Shown here: positions 35,453 through 44,311 of the stretch, piece after piece
Position numbering within the stretch: position 1 is the first letter of the stretch
How the letters are laid out: the number at the start of each line of letters is the position of its first letter
From: Parasphingorhabdus cellanae
GTDB taxonomy: Bacteria > Pseudomonadota > Alphaproteobacteria > Sphingomonadales > Sphingomonadaceae
Assembly: GCF_017498565.1 (NCBI RefSeq)
Contig: NZ_CP071794.1
Span: forward strand, 186,001-250,000
DNA length: 64,000 bases
Direction: 5' to 3'
The notes under the pieces: model-generated
What the model was told of the DNA's origin: nothing
Databases searched by the model: none
The model's input: only the letters and a program-made list of their open reading frames with translations
Program-made: the position numbers and the translations under genes

Positions 35453-36079
35453 TCAATCTAGCAGATCGCTCAGATCATGCAGCAAATTTGCCGTAATATC
35501 TTCTTGTGATTCTGCGGCATCAATCAATTTGATGCGACCGGGCTCATCTTTTGCATATTCGCGAAATTTGGACATTACCGAATGATGATAGTCGCTATCA
35601 CGTCCGCCAATTCGGTCGCTATCACCGCGATCACGAGCATCAGCGCGGCGTGCAGCCACTTCCTCGGGCAAATCAAGGATGAAAGTGCGATGAGGCATCA
35701 GGCCGCAACTGCCCACTCTATGTAACGCCATAATATCTTCATCGTTCAATTGACCGCTAACGCTTTGATAGGCGCGGCTACTGTCGATGAACCGATCACT
35801 GATAATCCACTCATCTTTCTCAAGGGCGGGCTCTATCAACGATTGGCAGTGTTCGGCCCGCGCTGCAGCAAATAGCAACGCTTCGGTCCGCATGTTCCAT
35901 TTGTCCTCTTGGCCGGTCAGTAAAAGGTTTCGGATTATTTCTGCGCCTGGCGTTCCACCGGGTTCGCGGGTGAGATGGACCGTGATACCCTTGCTTTCAA
36001 TCGCCTTGGCCAAGGCTTTCGCCTGCGTGGACTTACCAGTCCCCTCGCCGCCTTCCAGACTTATGAAGCGTCCAGCCAT
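35453..36079 (-). CDS. tmk: Thymidylate kinase
   Basis: A 208-residue dTMP kinase. It shows the P-loop LEGGEGTGKST, the DR(Y/F) motif in ISDRFIDSSRAYQ and the lid region with RADARDRGDSDR. The ATG at 36079 follows GGGAT by a few bases and lies 4 nt after the upstream carboxypeptidase stop; an extra six residues from 36097 are unlikely. Confidence 0.95.
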   Translation of the reverse strand: MAGRFISLEGGEGTGKSTQAKALAKAIESKGITVHLTREPGGTPGAEIIRNLLLTGQEDKWNMRTEALLFAAARAEHCQSLIEPALEKDEWIISDRFIDSSRAYQSVSGQLNDEDIMALHRVGSCGLMPHRTFILDLPEEVAARRADARDRGDSDRIGGRDSDYHHSVMSKFREYAKDEPGRIKLIDAAESQEDITANLLHDLSDLLD

Positions 36080-36083
36080 GTTT

Positions 36084-37244
36084 TTATCCCATACCAAGCA
36101 ATGACTTTAATCCAGCCCAGACACGCCCGAAAAATCCCGCCTCATCAATCGCTTCCGCCGCAACTAGCGGCATAGATTGCGTGCCTGATTCTCCGGTCGA
36201 AACGATCAAGGTTGCAATTTGTTGACCTTTTTGAATCGGCGCTTTGATTGGCCCATTGTAGCGCACTTTCATAGACAACTTGCCGTCGGAGCCTTTCGGT
36301 ACGGTCGCAAACAAATCCTTTGGAGCGACTAAATCAACTAAGGAAGAGTCGCCTAATTGGACTTCAGCGCTTTGGACTTTTGCTCCTTCTTTGAAAAGGG
36401 CTTTTGGTTCCCAGGCGTTAAACCCCCAGTTCATGAATTTGACTGACTCGTTGCTTCGCCCACTATAGCTATCAAGACCAGCTAAAACAGAGACAATGCG
36501 TCGTCCCTTCTGTTCTGCGGAGCCGGTAAAACCAAATCCAGCTTCTTCCGTATGGCCGGTTTTTAACCCGTCTGCCCCGGGAATTTTACCAAGCAAAGGA
36601 TTGCGATTGGGCTGCGTGATCGGGGCGCCGCTATTGGTTTTGCCCCAAGTGAACTCAGTTAAACCAAAGAAATCTTTGTAAAGTTTTGGGAAATCGTCGG
36701 GAAGACGCGCCCCAAGAGTCCCAAGATCCCGCGCCGTCACCATGGTTTTGCCTTCGTCAGGCCATCCGGTGCTATTGCCAAATCGGCTATTCTTCATCCC
36801 GATGCGTTTTGCGGTCTTGGTCATCATATCCGCAAAATTTTCCTCGGTTCCTCCAATGACTTCGGCCAGGACCACGCTAGCATCATTGCCGGACAGCGTG
36901 ATGACACCGTGAAGCAAATCTTTTACGGTTGGATTGTCATTCACGCCAAGAAACATGGTAGAGCCCTGCCCCTGCCACTTTTGCCAAGTCGCGCGCTGGA
37001 TATCGACTTTCTGATCGAGCTTCAATTTGCCTTTTTCGATTTGGTCGAACGCGACATACACGGTCATCATTTTGGCCATGGACGCAGGCGGAATCGGTTT
37101 GTCTGCATCTTTTTCAAATAAAATAGCACCGGATGACAGGTCCGTCATATAGGCGATCGGGGCATCCGTCTCATATTTGGGTGCCGCCATGACAGCAGAA
37201 GAAATGGCGATAAGCGGCAGTGAAGCCAATAAAATCTTGTTCAT
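36084..37244 (-). CDS. D-alanyl-D-alanine carboxypeptidase (PBP5/DacC-like)
   Basis: A 386-residue periplasmic penicillin-binding protein trimming peptidoglycan stem peptides. It has a signal peptide ending ISSAVMA (1-20), the SxxK motif Ser55-Met-Ala-Lys58, SGN at 118-120 and KTG at 228-230. A PBP5-type C-terminal beta domain and a last amphipathic segment (FFGRVWAGLKSLLGMG) that could lie on the membrane follow. ATG 37244 is preferred over TTG 37247, with GGGATA upstream. Confidence 0.95.
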   Translation of the reverse strand: MNKILLASLPLIAISSAVMAAPKYETDAPIAYMTDLSSGAILFEKDADKPIPPASMAKMMTVYVAFDQIEKGKLKLDQKVDIQRATWQKWQGQGSTMFLGVNDNPTVKDLLHGVITLSGNDASVVLAEVIGGTEENFADMMTKTAKRIGMKNSRFGNSTGWPDEGKTMVTARDLGTLGARLPDDFPKLYKDFFGLTEFTWGKTNSGAPITQPNRNPLLGKIPGADGLKTGHTEEAGFGFTGSAEQKGRRIVSVLAGLDSYSGRSNESVKFMNWGFNAWEPKALFKEGAKVQSAEVQLGDSSLVDLVAPKDLFATVPKGSDGKLSMKVRYNGPIKAPIQKGQQIATLIVSTGESGTQSMPLVAAEAIDEAGFFGRVWAGLKSLLGMG

Positions 37245-37285
37245 CAATATCCCGGTTTCAAATCAGATATGGCATCCGCGCGCGA

Positions 37286-38317
37286 CTAATTTGCGCGCAA
37301 GATTCTTGCATCACTATAGCCGCGCTTTTGCGTCTGCGCGAGTCCCACTTTCGCATCATTTTCGTTAGCATAGGGCCCGTACCGAACCCTCCAAATAGTA
37401 CGTGTGCGATCAGACACGACTTTGGCACCGATTTTCCGTGCCATCACATCGGCCCGGCTTTTATTTGAGAAGGCGGCGACCTGCACGATATATCCCGATG
37501 ATGGAGCGGGCGCACTGGCAATGGATGCCTTCTTTGGCGAAACTGGTTGGCGTTCTGCTCGTTCGACAATGAACTTCCCGTCTCGATCTTCTGATGATAT
37601 CGGCTCGCTGCGAGATACTGAAACGTAAGATGCTCCAACTCCACTGTCGTTGATCGGTGAAGTAGCCATCGAGGTGGATGCTTGCTGCACTGGTGCTTTC
37701 GCTTTCGGCAGTTTCGCAAGATTTTTTCGAAGGATGGAAAGTAAAGAATCTGGAGTATCAATACGTTGGGTCGCGGCACCGCCGTTACGTAGCACGGATC
37801 GCTCCTGTTCGTTGGGATTGACCTTTCGGACGCGCACGCCGGCAACGCCTTGACGATCAATGCCGAGCTGCTTGGCTGCACCATGCGATAAGTCGATCAA
37901 ACGATCATTCGCAAAAGGTCCGCGGTCATTTATCCGAACCAGGATTGTTCGTCCGGTATCGAGGGCCGTAACTTCAACATAAGTAGGCAGAGGCAGCGTT
38001 TTATGGGCTGCGCTTATACCATCCGGATTGAAAAGCTCACCATTTGCGGTTGAATTTCCAGAGAGTTCTTGACCGTACCAGCTGGCATAACCGACTTCAT
38101 CATAGCTAGCGACATCTTCCGGCGTATATGTCCGGCCACCTATTTTATAGGGGCTCCCGACCTTTATCGGAAAATCTGATATTCCAGCATTTTTGGACGT
38201 GGAGGACTTTTGCGGGATGCGTTTTTCAGCATTGTCATTGATTCCGTCAATAGTCCCGCAACTTGTCAGAAGAGCCGTACATAAGCCCGCTTGAAACAGT
38301 TTAACTGCGAATTTCAT
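37286..38317 (-). CDS. rlpA: RlpA-family septal lipoprotein with SPOR domain
   Basis: A 343-residue lipoprotein; lipobox LLTSC gives Cys20. The double-psi beta-barrel has GYASWYGQELSGNSTANGE and VRINDRGPF with the catalytic Asp. A linker of about 100 residues leads to a C-terminal SPOR domain (GYIVQVAAFSNKSRADVMA to WRVRYGPY), which binds denuded glycan at the septum. In some species RlpA is a lytic transglycosylase for naked glycans. The start lies inside the end of the upstream transglycosylase gene (17-nt overlap). Confidence 0.93.
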   Translation of the reverse strand: MKFAVKLFQAGLCTALLTSCGTIDGINDNAEKRIPQKSSTSKNAGISDFPIKVGSPYKIGGRTYTPEDVASYDEVGYASWYGQELSGNSTANGELFNPDGISAAHKTLPLPTYVEVTALDTGRTILVRINDRGPFANDRLIDLSHGAAKQLGIDRQGVAGVRVRKVNPNEQERSVLRNGGAATQRIDTPDSLLSILRKNLAKLPKAKAPVQQASTSMATSPINDSGVGASYVSVSRSEPISSEDRDGKFIVERAERQPVSPKKASIASAPAPSSGYIVQVAAFSNKSRADVMARKIGAKVVSDRTRTIWRVRYGPYANENDAKVGLAQTQKRGYSDARILRAN

Positions 38318-39341
38318 CTGCCAATAACCCCACGGATAACGCATAAAAGTTGGAACAATTATAGTCTAATATCACACGGTAATTGCCGGTAAGTAAATAT
38401 GCGGTCTTTCCTGGACCATCTGGTTCAAGCAACGTGGCCATTGTTTCGTCGCTAAGCCGACGCCCGGTTGCGGGAGCGACGCCCAGAGCTCTCCATTCTG
38501 CCATGTTTTTCCATTGGCTGTGCCGCTCGTGAACCCGGGGGCACCTCACGGCTTTCGTTTTATTCTCAATTGCTGACCGGTTAAGTGATGCCGGAACCCG
38601 AACGGCAATTCCCCATGGCTCGCCTTTTCTCCAACCAGCATTGACGAAATAATTGGCGATTGAAGCAACCGCATCATATTCACTGTTCCATATATCAGCA
38701 TAGCCATCGCCACTGCCATCTTTGGCTAGCTTGAGATATACGGATGGAAGGAATTGTGGTTTGCCCATCGCCCCTGCCCAGCTACCCTTCATCGCAGATT
38801 GCGGAACCCCCTCATCAATCATCTTCAGAACTGCTAGGAACTCAGCCTCGAATAAAGCGCGTCGCCGACCTTCATAGGCCAATGTTGCGAGTGCTCTGGG
38901 AATATCAAAATTGCCAGTAATCCGACCGTAATTGGTCTCGTGCCCATAAATAGCCATGATCATTGGGCCCGGAACACCGGTTTCGCGCTCTACCTCAGCA
39001 AGTTTTGAAATGAGCTGCCGATATTTCGCCTTGCCTCCATTGATTCGCGCGGCGTCGACGTGACGCCGCTTATATGGCGCAAAGGGAGGAATAGCACTAT
39101 TGGGCCGACCACCGGGTTGTGCTTGGTCTAATTGAATGACACGGGGATTATACGAAAGGCTGGGTAAAACTCTATCCAAAGTCTTTTGGCTTACCCCTTG
39201 CTGTAGAGCCTTTTGACCGACGTCTTGCATATAATTATCAAACCCAGTGGCTGACTGGGCGGTCGCACTATTGTTACCAGGACTGGACGGTATCGTTAGA
39301 AATGCAAGTGCGCTAAAAGCAATCGCAGAGGTAAAACGCAT
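38301..39341 (-). CDS. Lytic murein transglycosylase (MltB family)
   Basis: About 346 residues with a signal peptide. The SLT_2 domain carries catalytic Glu135 in AIYGHETNYGR, and MGKPQFLPSVY and DGYADIWNSEYDAVASIANYF match MltB. The protein ends after the catalytic domain, so the C-terminal peptidoglycan-binding domain found in many relatives is missing. The ATG at 39341 has GAAGGGAAG upstream. It heads the operon that continues through rlpA to the retropepsin gene. Confidence 0.92.
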   Translation of the reverse strand: MRFTSAIAFSALAFLTIPSSPGNNSATAQSATGFDNYMQDVGQKALQQGVSQKTLDRVLPSLSYNPRVIQLDQAQPGGRPNSAIPPFAPYKRRHVDAARINGGKAKYRQLISKLAEVERETGVPGPMIMAIYGHETNYGRITGNFDIPRALATLAYEGRRRALFEAEFLAVLKMIDEGVPQSAMKGSWAGAMGKPQFLPSVYLKLAKDGSGDGYADIWNSEYDAVASIANYFVNAGWRKGEPWGIAVRVPASLNRSAIENKTKAVRCPRVHERHSQWKNMAEWRALGVAPATGRRLSDETMATLLEPDGPGKTAYLLTGNYRVILDYNCSNFYALSVGLLADEIRS

Positions 39342-39574
39342 GAAAAACTTCCCTTCTTCAATATGTTGTCGCACAAACTTGGTTTCAGGGGAATCCCTAA
39401 ATATCGCAGATCAGAAACCAGTTAACTGATAAGTAGTCGGATGAGGCCTTGTAACACAGCTTTTTAAGTTCGTTCATATTTTTGGTTTTCCTGTATTTAA
39501 TGCCCTCGAAGTTAATCGAGATAAAAATCTTTGCGCTTTGAGAGGGAGGACGCTAGTAGGCTCTCGGCTAATGC

Positions 39575-39664
39575 GGACAGGTGTCAGAGTGGTCGAATGA
39601 ACCGGTCTTGAAAACCGGCGAGGGTGCAAGCTCTCCGTGGGTTCGAATCCCACCCTGTCCGCCA
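39575..39664 (+). tRNA. tRNA-Ser (anticodon TGA)
   Basis: A 90-nt class II tRNA. The acceptor GGACAGG pairs with CCTGTCC, the anticodon stem CCGGT/ACCGG encloses CTTGAAA with anticodon TGA, the long variable arm is GCGAGGGTGCAAGCTCTCCGT-like, the T loop is TTCGAAT and GCCA is encoded. It marks the left edge of the exopolysaccharide island and could be an integration site. Confidence 0.96.
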
Positions 39665-39687
39665 GCCAAATTCATGAAATGTTTTAG

Positions 39688-40104
39688 AACTCACCTTCTA
39701 GCAGCTATATTTCCGCGATAGGTTTATTTGTCTTCGGTATAATGATTGGGTACGGGAGTCTGCCCAGTATCATCATCTGGGGAATTCCTAGCGCCTTTTT
39801 GATATTCGGTGTCGTTGTTATGGAGCAATACCATCTCCCGCAGTTTGTCGAGAAATTGTCGCCGCTAGGTGATAGCTCTTATACGCTTTATCTCGCGCAT
39901 ATAATGATTATTACGCTGTTAGTGGCCGTTTTGAAAGCGTTGGAACTTTCCGTTGTGCCGATTTTATTCATGACAACGATTTTCACCTTAATAGCGATTT
40001 ACCTATCTCATTTGTTTCATTTGAAGATTGAGGCACCAATGACGAAGTTGATTACAAGATGGTCTGAACACGGGATCAAATTTCGAACAATGACATCGCG
40101 TTGA
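39688..40104 (+). pseudogene. C-terminal remnant of an acyltransferase-3 family gene
   Basis: The frame is open from 39688, right after an in-frame TAG and 24 nt from tRNA-Ser. It encodes three to four membrane helices and the motif LSPLGDSSYTLYLAHIMI, typical of the C-terminal end of acyltransferase-3 membrane proteins that acetylate sugars. The intact family is about 350 residues, so roughly two thirds are missing. A start at 39742 would give 120 residues without the catalytic N-terminal helix. It is best explained as debris of a truncated sugar O-acyltransferase. Confidence 0.75.
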
Positions 40105-40124
40105 GCAGGTTAAGGGGCTCTTGT

Positions 40125-41516
40125 TTAATAAGCATTCGGATGTATTAGTACTTTTGCTGTCCCAAATAGGATAGTGACGTCGCGCCACATTCTCCACCCT
40201 TCCAGATATTCGAGATCAGATTGTAGTCTAGCTTCAAGATCTTCTTGACGATTGGTAGCACCGCGAAAGCCTCTAATTTGAGCAAGGCCGGTAATTCCGG
40301 GTTTCAAAGCGTGGCGCAGCCAATAGCGCTGGTTGATTTCCCAAAAAAGCTTGTCGCCCGCGAGTGAACCCAATGCATGAGGCCGCGGACCGACGACACT
40401 CATTTCGCTTCTCAGGACATTTATCAACTGCGGCAGTTCATCGATGCTGGTTTTCCGGATAAAATTGCCGATCCGGGTTATCCTTTGGTCATTCATCTGG
40501 GTGGACTGATCACCGTTTTTATCGCCATTTTCCGCTCGCATACTGCGAAATTTGTAAATGTTAAAAATACGATTTCCCTGCCCGACCCTCGGTTGCCGGA
40601 ACAAAACCGGGCCAGGGCTATCCAATTTTATTGCAATGGCTACAATCACTAGCAGTGGCGCCAAGAAAACGAGTAGTGGGATGGTGATTGCTAGATCGAA
40701 TGCTCGTTTTTTCAATCGATTGACAAGACTTAATGTACCTCTGGAAACCACCAATGTATCATTTCCATCAAAATCCCCTAAGCCGATTGCGCCTAGGTTA
40801 TTGGCTCCGCTAACCAACAATTCCCCGGTAACATCAGAACCTTTGAGAAATAGAGCCCAATCAGATCTGCGTTCACGTGTGCAAGCAACGACGATACGGT
40901 CATAGCCTTTTACAACCTCAGACAAATGCGAAAGCATGTGGGGATCCATTGGATCGGGATATAGTTTTTCAGCCTTGGCATCGACGCAATACATGCCTTT
41001 CTCAAACGCGATTGGCTGCACACCATCAAGTATCAATAATTGATCTATAACGATGCCGCGGAGCTTCCACCAAACTATCTGATGCACCAAAAAGCGGCCA
41101 ACGGCCAAAAGAGTTGCGCTGGCAGCAAATGCAAACACAAAGGCCAGGCGAGATATGTCGGTGCCAGTCTGCGAAAAGAATGTGAACATCATTACGACCA
41201 ATGCCGTCGCGAATAGCGCGGAAAATGGCCTGCGAACGCTTTCGGAAAGGCTTTTTAACGAGCCTATGGAATATGAGTCTCGCGTAAAGGCGAACATCAT
41301 GAAAATGGGAACGACTAGCAGGACAATATGATACCCCTGCGGTGAGAGCCATTTGTCTTCCCGCAAAAAACTTGCGAGAAAGAAACCAACGACAATTGCG
41401 ATGACATCGAGAAATTGCAGAAGAATATATAGGGTAAGACGAACAGATTTAAGGGACCAACGCTCCGTTGTCCCACTTTCTAATCGCTGTCCTGAAAAAG
41501 GGTAACTCTCGTCCAA
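40125..41516 (-). CDS. Polyprenyl-phosphate sugar phosphotransferase (WcaJ type)
   Basis: A 463-residue membrane enzyme starting EPS repeat units by moving a sugar phosphate onto undecaprenyl phosphate. Four N-terminal membrane segments (about 25-110) precede a CoA-binding-like region. A further hydrophobic segment (about 265-290) and the catalytic domain follow, with [41 protein letters not shown] and [10 protein letters not shown]. The hexose cannot be read from the sequence. It is oriented opposite to the main island, and its stop lies 20 nt from the pseudogene stop. Confidence 0.92.
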   Translation of the reverse strand: MDESYPFSGQRLESGTTERWSLKSVRLTLYILLQFLDVIAIVVGFFLASFLREDKWLSPQGYHIVLLVVPIFMMFAFTRDSYSIGSLKSLSESVRRPFSALFATALVVMMFTFFSQTGTDISRLAFVFAFAASATLLAVGRFLVHQIVWWKLRGIVIDQLLILDGVQPIAFEKGMYCVDAKAEKLYPDPMDPHMLSHLSEVVKGYDRIVVACTRERRSDWALFLKGSDVTGELLVSGANNLGAIGLGDFDGNDTLVVSRGTLSLVNRLKKRAFDLAITIPLLVFLAPLLVIVAIAIKLDSPGPVLFRQPRVGQGNRIFNIYKFRSMRAENGDKNGDQSTQMNDQRITRIGNFIRKTSIDELPQLINVLRSEMSVVGPRPHALGSLAGDKLFWEINQRYWLRHALKPGITGLAQIRGFRGATNRQEDLEARLQSDLEYLEGWRMWRDVTILFGTAKVLIHPNAY

Positions 41517-42054
41517 CTAACGCACCATCCATCTTTACACGTTCGTGCAACCCTAGGATGGCGTAGAGCAAAATGAGTCAAAAGGCCACAAACTAATGAT
41601 TTGTTAACCTAAATCTTACAACTCGATGATATCGTTGTTCTTTTATGGAAAATTAGCCAAAATAGACCTGTTATCAAGGCCATGAACCCCAAATAGCCGA
41701 CATAACGGGAGAGAGCCATTAACAACTAGTCGGTTTTAGTTTCCCGATTTGGGACAACTTCCTGATGGCAACTATCCCCGTCGCCAGATTGAAATGACAC
41801 TGCCATCAACTTCTCGTTGATAGGTCAGTGCGTCAAAGTCTTCCACATAATGAGTTGTACTTTTTATATCGGCTGAAGGACGGGCCTATTTCGGCGGCGT
41901 AATATGAAGATAAATGCCCTTAGCTGAGATATGGCGCAAAACTATAATGAAAGGCTGATTTATTGGTAATTTTCTGGCTGCGTTGTAAATTTGACAGACA
42001 AAAGTCGTTCGTCCATCCGAGTATAGCCAGGACTGACAAAAGAGATTTAGCGGT
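41517..42054. other. 538-bp intergenic region with possible decayed coding
   Basis: No intact gene is seen. On the minus strand 41772-41885 is an open stretch of 37 codons ending in VEDFDALTYQREVDGSV-like protein text and TAG. It has the look of a genuine protein C-terminus but no start and no upstream continuation. It may be the remains of a lost gene. The part near 41517 should carry the promoter of the phosphotransferase gene. Confidence 0.4.
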
Positions 42055-42339
42055 CTATTGGAAAATCCAGAGACCGAGTGATATTATGCCAGTCCAGAGG
42101 GCTAAACAGCTACCAACGATGATGGATATGCTTGACAGACCGCTGTATTTTTCAATTTTTTCGACAGCAACAGTATCATCAAACTGCTCTTTCAATTGTT
42201 GCTGTAATTGCCGCGCGGGCGATGGAACATAATCTACAGGAAGGCTATCGGTCGATGTAACTTTGATCGTATCCGCTACATTTTTTTGATCTTCATCTGC
42301 AATGAAAGTGTCATCATATCGAATTTTTCGCGCATGCAT
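42055..42339 (-). CDS. Small single-pass membrane protein, function unknown
   Basis: 94 residues, hydrophilic for about 70 and then one C-terminal hydrophobic helix (about 71-93, SIIVGSCLALWTGIISLGLW). The ATG has an excellent GGGAGG about 7 nt upstream, which supports translation. The topology is tail-anchored, N-terminus in the cytoplasm. No family is recognised. It lies between the EPS priming enzyme and a PEP-CTERM gene, so a role at the EPS/sorting system is possible by context only. Confidence 0.65.
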   Translation of the reverse strand: MHARKIRYDDTFIADEDQKNVADTIKVTSTDSLPVDYVPSPARQLQQQLKEQFDDTVAVEKIEKYSGLSSISIIVGSCLALWTGIISLGLWIFQ

Positions 42340-42476
42340 ATTGGGCCTCCCAACACAGGTTTGCGCTGAAATTGGTTTCCCAATCGTTAATAAGCTGGAA
42401 ATTAGGGGAAATATTCACCGTGGTCTAATATTTGGATACCGCAGTTTCTCAATTTCAGATATCGCCTCCGTCAACA

Positions 42477-42507
42477 AAAAAGGCCGATCCTATTGGACCG
42501 GCCTTTT
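42477..42507 (-). terminator. Rho-independent terminator of the PEP-CTERM gene
   Basis: On the minus strand AAAGGCCGGTCC pairs with GGATCGGCCTTT through a near-perfect stem around a 4-base loop, and a run of T residues follows. It begins 23 nt after the stop at 42530. The A-run on the other side also allows termination of plus-strand transcripts. Confidence 0.85.
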
Positions 42508-42529
42508 AAAAATCTTTGTTTGAACTTTA

Positions 42530-43186
42530 CTAGGCGAGCTTGAGAGCTGGCTTGTCAGACCGACGGCGCCGCAATGCGGTACCAATCGCTCCAAAACCGA
42601 AAATCATAAATGCCCATGTTGCTGGTTCTGGCACAGCGTTTACTGCGAAGTTATCGAACTCGAATGAGTTTTTTGTTGCCGAGAATTGCAGTTTTTTCGC
42701 CAGACCTAAATCGCCATCAGTGAAGCTCAAGGTAACCACTGGGTTAAGCTCTGGGTTTGTGTAAGGCAAACCGCCAGGCGCACCAAAATCAAGCAGTTGC
42801 TTGCCGGTTAACGAATAGATGACGTTATCGCTAGCATCTAGAACATCAAGAACGTTGCTAAAGTCAACCGAGCCCCAAATAAAGCTTATGGCTGCCAGAT
42901 CTCCTGGAATACCACTAAGATCAAGTGTCTCGGGAGTCCCCAGTAGTGGGCCAACTGCTCCATAGTTGCCGGAAGCGCCGAGAGGCTCAGTGAAATCGCC
43001 TGGCGTAGTTCCCGTAACGATTGCACCTGAAAATTCAGGTGTCGGTGAATCGAAATCGATTACGGGAGTTGCTCCACTATAGACAGCGTCAACAGGGGCG
43101 TAAGAAAGAACAATAGCAGCATTGGCTGACGTTGAACAAAGTAAAGCTCCCAATCCTGCAGCTTTTGCGAAATTTTTTAGCGACAT
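42530..43186 (-). CDS. PEP-CTERM sorting-domain surface protein (PEPxxWA type)
   Basis: 218 residues. A Sec signal peptide ends at STSANA (about 23). The middle is a low-Cys beta-rich secreted domain containing DFDSPTP and a late FEFDNFAVNAV strand, common to PEP-CTERM proteins. The sorting signal starts at 185: VPEPATWAFM, a hydrophobic helix with GFGAIG, then RRRR. Such proteins are cut and transferred to a glycan or lipid by an exosortase; xrtV is 4.3 kb away. It is followed by its own terminator, so it is monocistronic and probably highly expressed. Confidence 0.93.
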   Translation of the reverse strand: MSLKNFAKAAGLGALLCSTSANAAIVLSYAPVDAVYSGATPVIDFDSPTPEFSGAIVTGTTPGDFTEPLGASGNYGAVGPLLGTPETLDLSGIPGDLAAISFIWGSVDFSNVLDVLDASDNVIYSLTGKQLLDFGAPGGLPYTNPELNPVVTLSFTDGDLGLAKKLQFSATKNSFEFDNFAVNAVPEPATWAFMIFGFGAIGTALRRRRSDKPALKLA

Positions 43187-43611
43187 AAAAACAAACCTTA
43201 TTTTGTACCAAACCGCTTGCAGCTTAGTGAATAATACGACCTAGATTGAGTTTTAGGCATTCTTCATTGATTCGTAAACCTTTTGTTTACCTTTTAGATC
43301 GCTGATGTTTGGATTCAGAGATAGCGTCCAGATATGGGACAGAAGCTGAGTGTGCTATTGGGTTAAAAATTAAAATATTTAGTATGAGGTGCTTTGATAA
43401 CATATTGAAATTGAGCTTGATGTGGCAAATCGCGCTCTTAATAACTCGGTTCTTAAGGATAAGCCGTGTACTAATATTATATTTTACAATTTTGTACATT
43501 TAAAGCGGCCGAAACTGGTAAACGACGTTGCAAAATTCGATAAATTTGCCTAATTAACCGTTTGATAACGATATTTGGCCGCGTTGGCTTGTGACATCAG
43601 GGAATTAAATT
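43187..43611. other. AT-rich divergent promoter region between two PEP-CTERM genes
   Basis: 425 bp with marked AT richness and no supported gene. It serves as the regulatory region for both divergent sorting substrates. The clearest element is an inverted repeat at 43274-43290. Short AT-rich frames here lack ribosome binding sites and were not accepted. Confidence 0.6.
43274..43290. promoter_or_regulatory. Inverted repeat GTAAAC-N5-GTTTAC, candidate operator
   Basis: Perfect 6-bp arms with a 5-bp spacer, 88 bp upstream of the PEP-CTERM start at 43186. The spacing of arms fits a dimeric helix-turn-helix regulator. No cognate regulator is apparent in the island. Confidence 0.4.
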
Positions 43612-44283
43612 GTGTCAGATAATTTGAGTGGATTGATAGCATCGGCGAATCGCCGTCGCCGCGCTGCGGTTCTAATCTTTGGTTCTGCCATTGGTTTGGC
43701 TTCACTTTTCCCCTATAATGATCGCGCTATGTGGGTGCCCGAAACGGAGACTCCGTTTGTTTTTACGGCAGTCCCGGAGAAACTGCCTATTACATATCTC
43801 ACGATTGGTGGAGCGGATGCCCTGCTGGATCGGTTGATGGGATATGGAGCCAATGGCCCAGAGCGTAGATTAAGATCTCGTTTTTTGCCTTCTGACCCTC
43901 GCGATGTTGCTTCGCAGGCAGTTGGAGGAAATAATCCGGTTGCAGCTGTCCCGCAATTTGGCGATCTACCAACTGAATTGGCAGAAGCTCAAACGGTTCC
44001 CGGTGGTATTTTAAATCCTGGACCGGGCGGCAACATTGGAAATACGCCGCGCAATCGTGGCGGTGGTCCCGGTGGAATTGGCGGCGGCTCCGGTGGCGGT
44101 AGCCCGGGAACATTAAACGATCCTGACCCTGTGGTTGATCCTCCGGTAGATGAGCCTCCTGTGGCAGATCCTCCTGTCATTTCTCCGGTTCCCGAACCTA
44201 TGACGTGGGCGATGTTCATTCTCGGCTTCACCTTGATTGGTTCAGCTCTGCGTCGTAGTCGACGGAAAATCGCCGCCATTTAG
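43612..44283 (+). CDS. PEP-CTERM protein with Gly/Pro-rich low-complexity region
   Basis: 223 residues, start GTG at 43612. It has a cytoplasmic lead with RRRR (14-17), then a hydrophobic anchor AAVLIFGSAIGLASLF. A region rich in Gly (about 135-165, repeated GGGxGG) is followed by Pro/Asp/Val repeats (DPPVDEPPVADPPV). The sorting signal is VPEPMTWAMF from 193, with LGFTLIGSAL and a basic end RRSRRK. The low-complexity part probably makes an extended stalk. It is a second exosortase substrate, convergent with the retropepsin gene. Confidence 0.88.
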   Translation: MSDNLSGLIASANRRRRAAVLIFGSAIGLASLFPYNDRAMWVPETETPFVFTAVPEKLPITYLTIGGADALLDRLMGYGANGPERRLRSRFLPSDPRDVASQAVGGNNPVAAVPQFGDLPTELAEAQTVPGGILNPGPGGNIGNTPRNRGGGPGGIGGGSGGGSPGTLNDPDPVVDPPVDEPPVADPPVISPVPEPMTWAMFILGFTLIGSALRRSRRKIAAI

Positions 44284-44311
44284 AAATTCACACTCCTGAT
44301 TATAGAATGAC

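Noticed and set aside
39742..40104. The acyltransferase fragment as an intact 120-residue gene
   Set aside because: The open frame continues upstream of the ATG without a ribosome binding site, and the catalytic N-terminal part of the family is missing.
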